Shown here piece by piece: positions 1 to 13,400 of a DNA stretch of 64,000 bases. The notes beneath the pieces were generated by a model. It saw only the letters and a program-made list of their open reading frames with translations, ran no database searches and was not told the DNA's origin. Both the position numbers and the translations under genes were made by a program. The DNA is from Conchocele bisecta (taxonomy: Eukaryota > Mollusca > Bivalvia > Lucinida > Thyasiridae), in contig CM055265.1 in assembly GCA_029237695.1 (NCBI GenBank), forward strand, positions 69,165,903 through 69,229,902, read 5' to 3'. Every line of letters starts with the position of its first letter. The first letter of the stretch is position 1.

Positions 1-492
1 ACTGCTTCGCCCATTACCTTGAAACTTCACATGGGTGTTTATCATCGTCCATATTTTCATTCTAACCCCCAACCGTGCAGCCCCTGTGCGCAATGTCAAG
101 GTCAAATTACTTTTAATTTATTTGTTAAAGTTTTTTTGTGTACTATATATATCTCTGCAACTGCTTCACCCATAACCTTGATACTTCACATTGGTGTTTA
201 TCATCATTGTCCCACCCGCTTGCGGAAAGCGCGATATCGTCGCCATTTTGGCATACGTCCGTCCGTCCGTCCGTCCGTCCGTCCGTCCGTCCGTACGTCC
301 GTGTGTCCGGTTAATGTTTTTTCGTTAAAGTTTTTCCATCTACTATATCTATTTTTTCAGTGTCCATGCCTCGCCCCAAGGCGCGACATGCAGGCCACGG
401 CCATCTAGTCTACAAAAAGTGGGTATAATTATGTTATCCAAGTGTCCATGCTTGGAAAAAACCTGGCCTTCATGGCTTTGCCTCGTTTCTTG
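1..492 (+). mobile_element. Composite Helitron-like element, 3' part
   Basis: The tail of a composite repeat that recurs at 4192-5201 and 51201-52854. It carries core units with 'ctctgcaactgcttc', a nested smaller element at about 208-408 and a shared 3' end reading AAAAAACCTGGC then CTTG at 492. The nested element starts TTGTCCCACCCGCTTGCGG, has a CGTC microsatellite, and ends with the hairpin GGCCACGGCC then CTAG. Subterminal inverted repeats, a hairpin before CTAG or CTTG, and no target duplication are typical of non-autonomous Helitron/Helentron elements. The 5' end lies outside the window. Confidence 0.6.
241..303. repeat. CGTC/GTCC microsatellite
   Basis: A run of about 15 tetranucleotide CGTC units with a few interruptions. 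It lies directly behind the 5' head of the nested Helitron-like element, the position such microsatellites take in bivalve 'pearl' elements. Confidence 0.9.
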
Positions 493-1014
493 TTATTTTT
501 CGCACTCTTTCCTTGTCCACGCAATAACTCAAGTTCTACTTCACCGCTCATAACCAAATTCGGTGTACATGTTTATCACGGCAAGACAAAGAAGCTTATT
601 GATTAGTTATTTCCGATGATTTATCTTCCCTTGGCAGCTATTTTTAATTTTCTGACCCTGTATCCTTGTCCACGTAATAACTCGAGTTCCGGATCGTGAC
701 CAAATTCAATATACATGTTTATCACGGCAAGAACTCTATTAATTTTCAGTGAGTGTGTCCCCTTGTTAACTGGCCTTGCCTCGACGGGCGTATATTGTGA
801 CCTTCGGCACTCTTGTTATCTTCACATGTTTGCGGAAACACTTAGCCATTTTTTTGCGTCAAAAAGTTTGCTTCAATATTTGGACATTTGATAATTGTAA
901 GCATTTGGAACACACTCATGACGTTTTTACCTTCACATTTTTGTGGAAACACTTATGTCAAAAAGTTTCTTCAATCTTGACCTTTTTCGTGTTTTAAGCA
1001 TACACTTCTCTGAC

Positions 1015-1170
1015 AGTCAATCAATCAAACCAATAATCAATAAAACAGTTAGCAGTCAATCGGCCAATCAATCAAGCAATCAGTTGGTCAATCAGTCACT
1101 CTATCAACTAAATTCTAAAGCAATCAGTGATTCAACCAAGCAGTCAATTAATCTGTCAATTAATCGGTCA
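1015..1170. repeat. Degenerate ATCA/CAGTCAAT simple repeat
   Basis: Low-complexity stretch of imperfect caatcaatcag-type units. An open frame over it encodes only Ser/Asn/Gln-rich low-complexity peptide, so no gene is called. Confidence 0.7.
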
Positions 1171-1182
1171 TGTATGCATTCT

Positions 1183-1312
1183 ATATGTGGCCGTGACTGG
1201 AGAAATGGGGCTTATGGGATTTGTGACCAGTGTGGATGCACAGGCTGAACTAGATCTACACTCGTCGCAAAACCCATAAGCCCTATTTCTCCAGTCACAG
1301 CGACATATCAGT
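1183..1312. mobile_element. Foldback MITE, 'tggagaaatggggc' family
   Basis: A palindromic element. Its left arm carries 'actggagaaatggggcttatggg' split by a short centre, and its right arm reads 'cccataagccctatttctccagt'. The family recurs at least nine more times (for example 15088-15266, 36350-36607, 39972-40210, 43213-43455, 45112-45325, 46467-46685, 59502-59697, 59740-59858, 60206-60320). No coding capacity is seen. Confidence 0.8.
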
Positions 1313-1347
1313 ACATCAATCAATCACATAGTTGTATACGGTTGTAG

Positions 1348-1437
1348 GTGAAGTTTGTGGACAGCGGTAGAGAGGAGCAGGTGCCCGCTGACAGACTCTA
1401 TGTCTTGCCCGAGGACTTGAAGGTCATCCCGTTCCAG
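1348..1437 (+). CDS. Exon 1 of Tudor-ARM-CS gene: end of Tudor 1 barrel
   Basis: Acceptor ttgtag at 1342-1347, donor gtaata at 1438, phase 0 to 0, 30 codons. It encodes VKFVDSG and then a VPADRLYVLPEDL segment ending IPFQ, the last strands of a Tudor barrel and the 'LP..l..iPFQA' helix start. The usual DYG aromatic of the methyl-arginine cage is Ser here (VDSG), so this Tudor domain may not bind dimethyl-arginine. The first strands must be encoded upstream of the window. Confidence 0.85.
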
Positions 1438-4400
1438 GTAATACGTCATGTGAGACACGCCATGGGATTTGTGACCAGTGTAGCTCCTGATCAAATAGCA
1501 CACTCCTGTTTCATAGATGGAATGGCGAACAGTACACACATGCCATGTGATTTTTTACCTACGAACATGTGCGATAGATATCTGATGAATAATTTTTACA
1601 AAATTTACGATATTTTCCGTATATGATATTGAAAACAAATGCGGAATTTGACGTCATTTACAGAAAATATAACAGTTTCTGTAAATATGGAAATCGCACA
1701 TGTTCTTGGGTACTAAATCACATGACGTGTCTTATATGCGGTTGTGAAATGGGGCTTGTGAGATATGTGACCAGTGCAGCTCCTGATCAAATAGCACACT
1801 ACTGTAGCCTGATAATAATCTATACGGCTTGTTTGAAGCATGACGGTTGTATCATTGATGGAATGGCGAACAGTGTATATCCTGATTAGGCTCTGCAGAT
1901 TCACATTCAATCAATTCACATCAATTGGTTAAGGCGTCTGATTAATTGCCGATTCCCAACACTATTAGTAATGCCTCGCCGAGGAATTCTTACTGTTTCC
2001 GAGCCAAGCCTGATAAACTTGCAATAAGACACTAACATAATATTTTAGTTATGCACCCATGTGATATCATGGGGGCATGTTGCTTTGCTCTTTTCGTAGT
2101 TTCGTATGCCTGTACGTCCGTGGTCATGTACGTGCAATATTTGTCTGAGTTTCTCCATTATAGGAATGAATGGCCTTTTTGTGGAATTTATCGGGGTATA
2201 AACTTGGAAAAGTCGCGGGAATACTGGACCAAGGCCGGAAGGCCTTCGTCCAGTATTCCCGCGACTTTTCCAAGTTTATATCCCCGATAAATTCCACAAA
2301 AATGCCATTCATTCCTTATAATTCCAGCATTTGAAATAAATTCATCAAGAAAATGTGTTTATTTTGACAGACGGCAGCCATTGTTTACATTGACAGCACT
2401 GACAGCGCACCTGTAGAAAGTAGTTCGGCGTGGTCGTTTACTGGGATATAAATTTTGGACAGACTTGCTACGGGCCAATCAAATATTAGGGAATTGTGTA
2501 AATATTTTTGTGCTGGAATTATCATACCATGACTTCAATTTCATTTGAAACTTGATGCAGCTGAAAAAATACTATGCACTCATGCCCCTGTAACATGACC
2601 TTGACCTTTTTGTTTACCTTCACAATATCGCTGAAGCACTTACTGTCTGTTCTACGTTTTGCTGCTGACAAACTTCTGGGTATTAAACACATTTAATGTA
2701 AAAAATATTAAAATTCAAGTATTTTTTCATCAATAACAAAAGTCACCCTCCCCACTTTTTTATGCTTTCCGAAAAAAGTTTTTCGGGGGAGCATATAATT
2801 ACCGCTTTTTCCGGCGTCCACCGTCCGAGTTTTACGTTAAAGTTTTTCGAATTGCTATATCTCTGTGACTGCTTGGGATATCAACTTGAAACTTCATATA
2901 TGCATTGATCACCATTCATATTTTCATTGTATACCCTACCCATGCTGCCCAGGAGCCGAAGATCAAGGTCAAATGACTTATAATTTTGTTATAATTACCG
3001 CTTTGTCCGGCGTCGCCGTCCGATTTTTATTTTCATTTTGCTACCGTATATCCGTGTGACCGCTTGTGATATTAACTTGAAACTTCATATATGCATTGAA
3101 CACCATCCATATTTTTATTGTATGCCCTACCCATGCTGCCCAGGAGCCCAAGGTCAAATGACTTAGAATTTTTTTTTATAGCTTAAGTTAAAGTTTTTCG
3201 AATTGCTATATCTCTGTGACTGCTTGGGATATCAACTTGAAATTTAATATACACATTGATCACTATCCATATTTTCATTGTATAACCTACCCATACTGCC
3301 CAGGAGCCCAAGATCAAGGTCAAATCACTTTTTGTTAAAGTTTTACGTTCAAAGTTTTTAAAATTCAATTTGATTCAAATTAGCATCCAAATATTTATTG
3401 TGACTAATAAACAAAACATTGCGTTAAACCTTTCTAGAATTTATCTCTGTTACCAATTGAGATTATGAGATGTTAAACATCAATGAAGGGGTAGGTTGAC
3501 TTTATTGTTATTGATGAAAAAGTACTTACAATTAAATATCTTTTTTAGATTTAATGTGCTTAATAGCCAAAAGTTTGTCGGCAGCAATACGTGGAACAGC
3601 CGGTAGTCATTTTTTACCGTCCATGTTTCACTAAACTTCGTAAGTGCAAAATTATGATAGTCTCTAAATTTCACATTAACAATGTTTTCTTTTACATTAC
3701 GCAAACACGTCTTATTTGGAATTAATAAATCACTGAACTACTTTCGGCAAGGGAGATAATTAATATACACCACTACCACGTTTGGGAACTATTTTCATTA
3801 GTTTATTAGTGATATATAATGATACATTACTGTGTTATGTTATGGGTACTAATACATGTTGTTTCAGTTGCGTATCGCTGTAAAGGTATCGTTGTAGACG
3901 GATTTAATAATTATTACTGTAAAATATTTGCGTAATACTGATAGTACTTCTGTACAAATGTAATCATCGTAAATGGTACAATAGTCGTGAGGTTAATGTT
4001 ATGATTGAATTACCGATTCCCGAAAGGGTTGGGGGTTCAAACCTCGACTTGGTATAAAAAAAAATCCATTAATTTTGTGATTTTAATAATTTTTTACTGT
4101 CCCAAAATATATTTATTTGGCTGTCACAATTAATATTGCATTAAATTTTGGCTCTTTTAGAATAAGCTAACTTTTCGTACAGCAAACATTTTTAGCCAGG
4201 TTTTTAGAAAAAAAATCCAAGCTATTGGATTGGCGAAAGCCGGGCGGGCAGGCGGGCGGCGGCGGGAGGCGGGAGGCGGGCGGCGGGCGGCGTCCACAAT
4301 CAATGTTAAGTTTTCGTGTTTGAGTCCATTTCTTTGTTACTGTACCACCTAGGACCACCAAACTTTCACAGCTTCATAATCAAGGGGTGCCCACCACATA

Positions 4401-7400
4401 TCACTATCCAACATGTTACTTTTTTTTTATCTTGACCTATTTTTTCCGCGCAGTCGACTTAGCCATTTTCAATGTTAAGTTTTCGCGTTTACAATGTTAA
4501 GTTTTTGTGTTTAAGTCCATTTCCTTGGTACTGTACCACCTAGACCACCAAACTTTCACAGCTTCATAACCAAGGGGTGCCTACCACATACAACTATCCA
4601 ACATGTGACCATTTTTTTTACCTTCACCTATTATTTCTACGTAATTGACTTCGCCATTTTCAACGTTAACTGTTTAACGTACGTCTGGTTAAAGTTTTTT
4701 GGTTAATAGTTTTTTGTTATGCTATATCTCTGCAACTGCTTCGCCCATTACCTTGAAACTTCACATGGGTGTTTATCATCATCCATATTTTCATTCTAAC
4801 CCCCAACTGTGCGGCCCCTGTGCCCAATGTCAAGGTCAAATTACTTTGAATTTATTTGTTAAAGTTTTTCGTGTACTATATCTCTGCAACTGCTTCACCC
4901 ATTACCTTGATACTTCACATGGGTGTTTATCATCATTGTCGCACCCGCTTGCGGAAAGCGCGATATCGTCGGCATTTTGGCATACGTCCGTCTGTACGTC
5001 CGTACGTCCGTGTGTCCGGTTAAAGTTTTTTCGTTGAAGTTTTTCCATGTACTATATCTATTTTTTTAGTGTCCATGCCTCGCCCCAAGGCGCGACATGC
5101 AGGCCATGGCCATCTAGTCTACAAAAAGTGGGTATAATTATGTTATCCAAGTGTCTATGCTTGGAAAAAACCTGGCCTTCGTGGCTTTGCCTCGTTTCTT
5201 GTTTGTTATGAATTTGAAATAATTAATGTCCTCCATCTGATAACACTGTTCGAACTGCGCCTGTGGCTATCACGACCAGAATTCACTGGCCGCAAACAAA
5301 GTAGCTTTCGGCATCTATTTATTAAATTAGTATTTTTTATTTGATTTGAATTCCGCGTGAGCGCTGAATTTTGTGTCAACACATTTACGTAAAATATTGG
5401 TGATTTTCTAAACTAATATCGACAAAATCCGGCGATATATTTTGTGTCAATTTTCAACACCATTTACGGAAAATATTACTGATTTTTTAAAACAATATCG
5501 GCAGAACTAAATGCGGTGGTAGAATTTTTGTAAACTTTTCAACACCATTTTACGGAAAATATTACTGATTTTCTAAAAACAATATCGGCGAAGGTGTAAT
5601 GAACAACTTAAAATATGTCTCACGCTTTTAACATTCCGGCCTCCCAAAATCAATATTTTTTTAAGTAACCAGCCGTCTAATAGATCAGCGTATAATCGAG
5701 AGTGTATTGTCTCTGACAGCGAGGTGTGGGCACACATCAAAACAGCGCGTCAATTTCAAAACATTACCTAAGGGTCAAAATTTACAGCTGTGTGATGTCT
5801 TCAGATCAACAAGTCGTCACACTGCTACGCGTTATCGATTTTTTCCACACAAAGCCACACGTGTATTTATAATTAGATGTTGGGGTACATATTATCATGA
5901 TTAGCAATTTTCTCACGAAGTGGGGGCTACTCAGGGAATGGGATCCCGTGGTCTATTGTTTACACTGGATTAATGGCGGCCCCCATGAGGTCTCGGGGGG
6001 GAAAATCATATTGTTCATCAATACGACTGTGGTTTCTTGCTTTTAATGATGACCATGTTCCGACCGTTAACACTTATTTAGCAGCATTACCTATGTAGTT
6101 AGTCTAAACATTCTGCAGAGATATTTGAATCGGACGGAATGGAACGTTGTTTAAACTTGGTCCGGTTCATATGCACAAGTCAAAATATGAACTAAAAATG
6201 CGCTTTGTGTGACAGAAATCCGTACGCGGACGAATAGAAAAAATGTTTTGTAATGAATATCACATATAGCGAAACAACGATAGCATCTATTGTTTTAATA
6301 ATATGCATACACATTGTAATTAATGTTTAATAGCATTATACTGATGAATAATATGCTATACTCAGGGGCGTAGCCAGGGACAATTTTCTCATGCGCACAC
6401 ATATAAAATGGTAGAACATTGGGTGAGCACAGCTCACTCGTCGACCTAGCGATGTGAGGGAGAGTGCTAGGGGGGTCCGGGGGGGGGGGGGCATGCCCGC
6501 CCCCCCCGTAATTTTTTTGAAACGGAGATCCTATCGCGTTTTCCTGCATTATTTACGGCACCATTTGTTTGTAATCGACATGTACGTTTGATACAATATG
6601 CATTCTGTTCCAGACTCAATAGCAATCCCCCCCACCCCAAGATTTTATTGCATATTTCGAAAAATAAGCCTTTTTATTTGTTTAATTCTTTTATTTTTTC
6701 TCGTACGCACGTGCGTACGTGCGTATGCCTGGCTACGCCACTGATACTAGTGTTTATACTCCAGCACTATGTTTTATTAAGGCTGTATGATTTGACTCAA
6801 AATAAGTTAATACTTATATTCATACGTTTCATGAGAACATCAACACATTTAAAATATACAAATATTACTTAAAGGAGTACTGATATGATACATTTTAATA
6901 ATAAAAATATTGAAAATACACATTACAATCGCTTACAACATACTTTATTGATCGAAAATAGTCACTGCATCATGGCCTATTGGACCGCATTACCTATTGC
7001 GCGGGTACCTCACTAGACCCCCTGTTTATGTAGGTAACTGGGGGTGTAGTGGGGTATACTCGCTAATACAATGTTTGCGTAATGTAAACAATTATTGGAT
7101 TTACAGTCAAACCTGTCTTAAGCAGCCACCCAAGGGAAGTGACAAAACTGGCTGCTTAACAGAGGTGATCTCTTAATAGAGGGTTACATTTTCAGGTACA
7201 TTTCAGGTAAATTTTGAAAATTGAAATGAAGATAAAGATAACATAGACATGTATGTTGACTTGATAATACAAATGTAATAAATAATATTATTGATTAATT
7301 TAGAGTACCATATTGATTAAATATGTATGTTTTAATGCAATATAAATGTGTATCTTTATATTTATTTAATATTTTCAAAATTGAACCTGAACATGTAATG

Positions 7401-10400
7401 AGTGGATTTCTTAACAAGTAACAAATATTTAGTTGAATTAAATCATTTAATGAAATAAAAAATCTATCAACAAATAAAAACACCAATGTTCACGTTTTTG
7501 TTGTTATTTTACAGCCTACTGCAACTGCTAATCTGCAAGACTCATATTGTAGACAACTTATTGTACTAGATAATAGGGCATAATGTGGTATAATCGGAAA
7601 TGGTGTGGGATAAGTTATGCAAATTGTTTTTTGTTTTTTTTTGTCCGGTATTGGTCAAGTCGAATTTGGATTCATTTCCAATTGTGTATGTAAATAATGC
7701 ATAGGCGATGTCAGCAAAAGCAGTCAATAAGTGCGACATTCGGCTCATATTCGACATATGAGGCCATATTTGCTTAAATTATATTTGAGCCGGTTACACT
7801 CGGTCCTGGGCAATACACACCAATTATATCAGCTATTCATGTTTTCAATTGTCAATTTGGTAATTGGCAATGGGCTGTCCCTTTCTACAACATTTGTGTT
7901 GGTAACCTATAGAAATTACGAATCGACGGACAAGGGTGCAAGAACCCGGATGCGATAGGCTGTTCTTTCAATAATGCGCCGACAGTTCGGGCAACACAAT
8001 TTGCACCTGTGAAACATACCCTCTCAATATCGCTGACGCGGCGACGTGTTTGGTGTTTTAATTACCCGCATTCACTGTTGACATCATTGTTAATTCGCGC
8101 TTCGGTAACGACCGCCGCAGGGTACATTGAAATCGGGATTAGCGGTGACCGTTTAATGAAATTGGATCACTAGTTTGGGACGATAATTAATGACCGCTGG
8201 CCACGTTAGACGAGTGACCGTTGAATGAAAGCGTTTTATATAGCAAAAATGCGCGGGGGGAATTTGAAGTGGCCGCTTAACGGCGGTGACCGCTGATTAA
8301 AGGTGACTGCCCGAGCAGGTTCGACTGTACATGTATTGAGCACAGGCTGCATATGTAAATCCATCAATTGAAATGTACAGACTATTCTAAATATGCACTT
8401 ACGAACATTTTATTCGTACAAAGTTTAGTGAAACGGTCCCCTGTATGCCAAAGGGCCATATCATGATGTTCTACAAACATAATATCTACTGTCTGTTCCA
8501 CGTTTTGTTGCTGACAAAGTTTTGGCTATTAAACACATTAAATCTAAAAAATATTTAAATGTAAGTACATTTTCATCAATAACAAAAAAGTCGATTTAAT
8601 GTGTTTAATAACCAAAAGTTTGTCGGCAGAAAAACGTGGAACAGACAGTAGTTATTGTATCCCCCGTACTCTGTCGGGGGATACTATGGGTTTGACAGCG
8701 GGCAGCGTCCGCGTCCGCCGCAGACACTTCTTGTCTGGAGCATAACTCGAACACCCTTTGGAATATTTTCATGAAACTTCACACATGCATAGACCACGAC
8801 CCGAAGGTGTGTCGCGCTCAAGAATGACAACTCTTGCATAGCTAATTTTTTAGTTATCTCCCTTTTTTGTTTCGCGCACTGATTTCGTGTCCGGAGCATA
8901 ACTCGACCACCCTTTGGAATATTTTCATGAAACTTCACACATGCATAGACCACGACCCGAAGGTGTGTCGCGCACAAGAATGACAACTCTTGCGTAGCTA
9001 ATTTTTTAGTTATCTCCCTTTTTTGTTTCGCACACTGATTGAGCATTAACTTGACCACCCTTTGGAATATTTTCATGAAACTTCACACATGCATAGACCA
9101 CGTCACGAAGGTATGTCATGCACAAGAATGACAACTCTTGCTTATCTATTTTTTTAGTTATCTCCCTTTTTTGTTTTGCACACTGATTGAGCATAACTCG
9201 ACCACCCTTTGGAATATTTTCATGAAACGTCACACATGCATAGACCACGACCCGGAGGTGTGTCCTGCACAAGAATGACAACTCTTGCGTAGCTAATTTT
9301 TTAGTTATCTCCCTTTTTAGCTCGACTATTCGAAGTCACCGTCACGCCTTGGTTAAGGTTTTTAGTCAACCTTGTATATGGAATACTACTGGCCCTACAC
9401 CCGCCATACTTGGACAACTTCATCTCCTAGTGATGTACATCAATAACCCCTGATCTATATTTGACCTTGACCTACATTTCCTCATGAATTACTTAGTTAA
9501 TTCCCCTTGGTTAAGGTTTTTAGTCAACCTTGGTTAAGGTTTTTAGTCAAGCTTGTACATGGAATACTATTGTGCATACAGACACCATACTTGGACAACA
9601 TTTTCTCATAGGGATGTACATCAATAACCCCTGGTCTATATTTGACCTTGACCTACGTTTCCTCTTCAATTACTTAGTTAATTCCCCTTGGTTAAGGTTT
9701 TTAGTCAAGCTTGTATATGGAATATTCCTGGCCCTACACCCACCATACTTGGACAACTTCATCTCCTAGGGATGTACATCAGTAACCCCTGATCTATATT
9801 TGACCTTGACCTACATTTCCTCTTGAATTACTTAGTTAATTCTCTTTGGTTAAGGTTTTTAGTCAACCTTGTAGATGGAATACTCCTGGCCCTACACCAA
9901 CCATACTTGGACAACTTTATCTCCCAGTGATGTCATCAACTACCTGACCTTAATCACAACCCCTGACCTAGTTCATTCCCCTTGGTTAAGGTTTTTAGTC
10001 AACCTTGGTTAAGGTTTTTAGTCAAGCTTGTACATGGAATACTATTGTGCATACAGACACCATACTTGGACAACCTTTTCTCATAGGGATGTACATCAAT
10101 AACCCCTGATCTATATTTGACCTTGACCTACATTTCCTCTTGAATTACTTAGTTAATTCTCTTTGGTTAAGGTTTTTAGTCAACCTTGTAGATGGAATAC
10201 TCCTGGCCCTACACCAACCATACTTGGACAACTTCATCTCCTAGTGATGTACATCAACAACCCCTGACCTATATTTTAGTCAACCTTGGTTAAGGTTTTT
10301 AGTCAAGCTTGTATATGGAATACTATTGTGCATACAGACACCATACTTAGATAACTTTTTCTCATAGGGATGTACATCAATAACCCCTGACCTATATTTT

Positions 10401-13400
10401 ACCTTCACCTACATTTAACCTTGAATTACTTGGTTAATGTTTATAGTCAAGCTTGTATATGGAATACTCCTGGGCATACATCAACCATACTTGGACAACT
10501 TCATCTCCTAGTGATGTACATCAATAATCCCTGACCTATATTTGACCTTGACCTACTTTTATCCTTGGATTACTTAGTTATTTCTCCTTGGTTAAGGTTT
10601 TTAGTCAAGCTTGTATATGGAATACTCCTGGGCCTACAGCAACCATACTTGGAAAACTTCATCTCCTAGTGATGTACATCAATAACCCCTGACCTATATC
10701 TGTCATTGACCTACATTTAACCTTGAATTACTTTCTTAATTTCCCTTGGTTAAGTTTTTTAGTCAACCTTGGTTAAGGTTTTTATGCAGGCCGCAGCCAC
10801 CTTGTTTGTCAAGCTATGTGTACATCGACAACCCTCGTAGTCGAGCTATGCTGTTCTCCTACAGCTCTTGTTTGTTTTGCGCACTCTACAAACTGGACAA
10901 TAATGCATGAAGACCCGCTTTCTCGTGTGCTCTGTACAAACTGAGAGAACCATTCACCTGTGCATGTGCTAGCATGTGCAAATGTCCAGTTTGACCACTA
11001 TCTGACCACAGGTAATTTATGCAGGTAAATACTACACTGTATATTACATTTCCGTAAACTGTTTTCTTTCACGGATCAGCTTCATATTTCATATACGCAT
11101 TGCTCTAATGGTCCTCTACCGCCCTGTGCCAAATCCACGTCCGTCCTGCCCCCGCCAAGCCCAGGGTGAAGGTCACATACTTAGTGCTTCAAAAACTTTA
11201 ACGCTCAGGTAAATATCTTATAATTTCTGTTTTCTTTCATGGATCATCTTCATATTTCATATACGCATTGCTCTATTGGACCTCTACTGCCCTGTGCCAA
11301 ATCCACGTTCGTCCTGCCCCCGCCAAGCCCAGGGTCAAGGTCACATACTTGGTGCTTCAAAAACTTTAACGCTCGGGTAAATATCTTATAATTTTTCTTT
11401 CCATTCACGGATCAACTTCATATTTCATATACGCGTTGCTCTAATGGTCCTCTACCGCCCTGTGCCAAATCCACGTTCGTCCTGCCCCCGCCAAGCCCAG
11501 GGTTAAGATCACATACTTAGTGCTTCAAAAACTTTAACGCTCAGGTAAATATCTTATAATTTCTGTTTTCTTTCACGGATAAGCTTCATATTTATGCCCC
11601 CGCCACTGAAAGGTGAGAGGGGCATATAGTGTTATTATGCCCCCGCCACCGAATGGTGAGGGGGGCATATAGTGTTACCGGCGTCCGTACGTACGTACGT
11701 ACGTACGTACGTACGTACAAAACCTTAACGCTCGGGTAAATGGCTTATAATTTCTGTTTCCTTGCTCGGATCTGCTTGAAATTTCACGCACGCATTGCTC
11801 CAATGGTCCTCTACCGCCCTGTGACAAATCCACATTCGTCCCACCCCCGCTAAGCCCAGGGTCAAGGTCACAGACTTGGTGCGTACAAAACCTTAACGCT
11901 GGGTAAATGCCTTATAATTTCTGTTTCCTTGCTCGGATCTGCTTCACATTTCACACACGCATTGCTCCAATGGTCCTCTGCCACCCTGTGACAAATCCAC
12001 ATTCGTGCCGCCCCCGCTAAGCCCAGGGTCAAGGTCACAGACTTGGTGCGTTCGAAACCTTAATGCTGGGTAAATGCCTTATAATTTCTGTTTCCTTGCT
12101 CGGATCTGCTTCACATTTCACACACGCATTGCTCCAATGGTCCTCTGCCACGCTGTGACAAATGCACATTCGTGCCGCCCCCGCTAAGCCCAGGGTCAAG
12201 GTCACAGACTTGGTGCGTTCGAAACCTTAATGCTGGGTAAATGCCTTATAATTTCTGTTTCCTTGCTCGGATCTGCTTCACATTTCACACACACATTGCT
12301 CCAATGGTCCTCTGCCACCCTGTGACAAATCCACATTCGTGCCGCCTCCGCCAAGCCCAGGGTCAAGGTCACAGACTTGGTGCGTTCGAAACCTTAACGC
12401 TGGGTAAATGCCTTATAATTTCTGTTTCCTTGCTCGGATATGCTTCACATTTCACACACGCATTGCTCCAATGGTCCTCTGCCACCCTGTGACAAATCCA
12501 CATTCGTGCCGCCCCCGCTAAGCAGGTGCGTTCGAAACCTTAGCGCTGGGTAAATGCCTTATTATGCCCCACCACGATAGTGGAGGGGGCATTTAGTGTT
12601 ACCCTTGTCCATCCGTCCCGTCCGTCCGTCCCGTCCGTCCGTCCCGTCCGTCCGTCCGTCCGTCCCGTTTGTCCGTCCGTCACGAAACTTTAACGCTCGG
12701 GTAAATGTCTCAGAATTTCTTCATCCTTTGACCGATCTGCTTCATATTTCATATACACATTGCTTTAATGGTCCTCTACCGCCCTGTACCAAATCCGTTC
12801 GTTCGTCCTGCCCCCGCCAAACCCAGGGTCAAGGTCACATACTTGGTGCTTCAAAAACTTTAACGCTCGGGTAAATATCTTATAATTTCTGTTTTCTTTC
12901 ACGAATCAGCTTCATACTTCATATACGCATTGCTCTAATGGTCCTTTACCGCCTTGTGCCAAATCCACGTTTGTCTTGCCCCCCGCCAAGCCCAGGGTCA
13001 AGGTCACATACTTTGTGCTTCAAAAACTTTTAACGTTCGGGTAAATATCTTATTATTTCTGTTCCTTTTCACGGATCATCTTCATACTTCATATACACAT
13101 TGCTCTAATGATCCTCTACTGCCCTGTGCCAAATCCACGTTCGTCCTGCCCCGCCAAGCCCAGGGTCAAGGTCACATACTTGGTGCTTCAAAAACTTTAA
13201 CGCTCGGGTAAAAAAATAATTTGACTTGGAATTTGGCCTCATTTATTATCAAAGCGATATGTGGGGCATCCGTGTTCTATGAACACATTTTCTAGTAATT
13301 TCTGTTTCCTTGCTCGGATCTGCTTCACATTTCACACACACATTGCTCCAATGGTCCTCTGCCACCCTGTGACAAATCCACATTCGAGCCGCCTCTGCCA

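Larger units (their letters stand above)
3695..7084 (+). mobile_element. About 2-2.5 kb non-autonomous TIR element, inverted mate at 21394
   Basis: Ends CATTACGCAAAC and GTTTGCGTAATG. It is the inverted counterpart of 21394-23904: matched landmarks include 'ttcgaactgcgcctgtggct' near 5250 against 'agccacaggcgcagttcgaa' near 23150, and the tRNA-like 'gggttcaaacctcgac' at 4032 against its complement at 23490. This copy has been interrupted by a Helitron-like element (4192-5201) and a hAT-like MITE (6363-6743). No transposase frame is visible. Confidence 0.75.
3595..8450. mobile_element. Foldback MITE (gtttcactaaactt family) exploded by insertions
   Basis: The outer host is a MITE of about 240 bp whose intact copies are at 36788-37034, 44169-44409 and 54697-54922. 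Its left part is at 3626-3694, a 20 bp middle part at 7085-7103, and its right part at 8328-8450 ending 'agtttagtgaaacggtccc'. The gaps are filled by a 3.4 kb composite element (3695-7084) and a TA-flanked element (7104-8327). The order of the three host pieces matches intact copies. Confidence 0.75.

Noticed and set aside
8684..9281. Minus-strand frames with repeated YACVKFHENIPKG peptides
   Set aside because: By-product of the 150 bp core repeats at 8737-9316.
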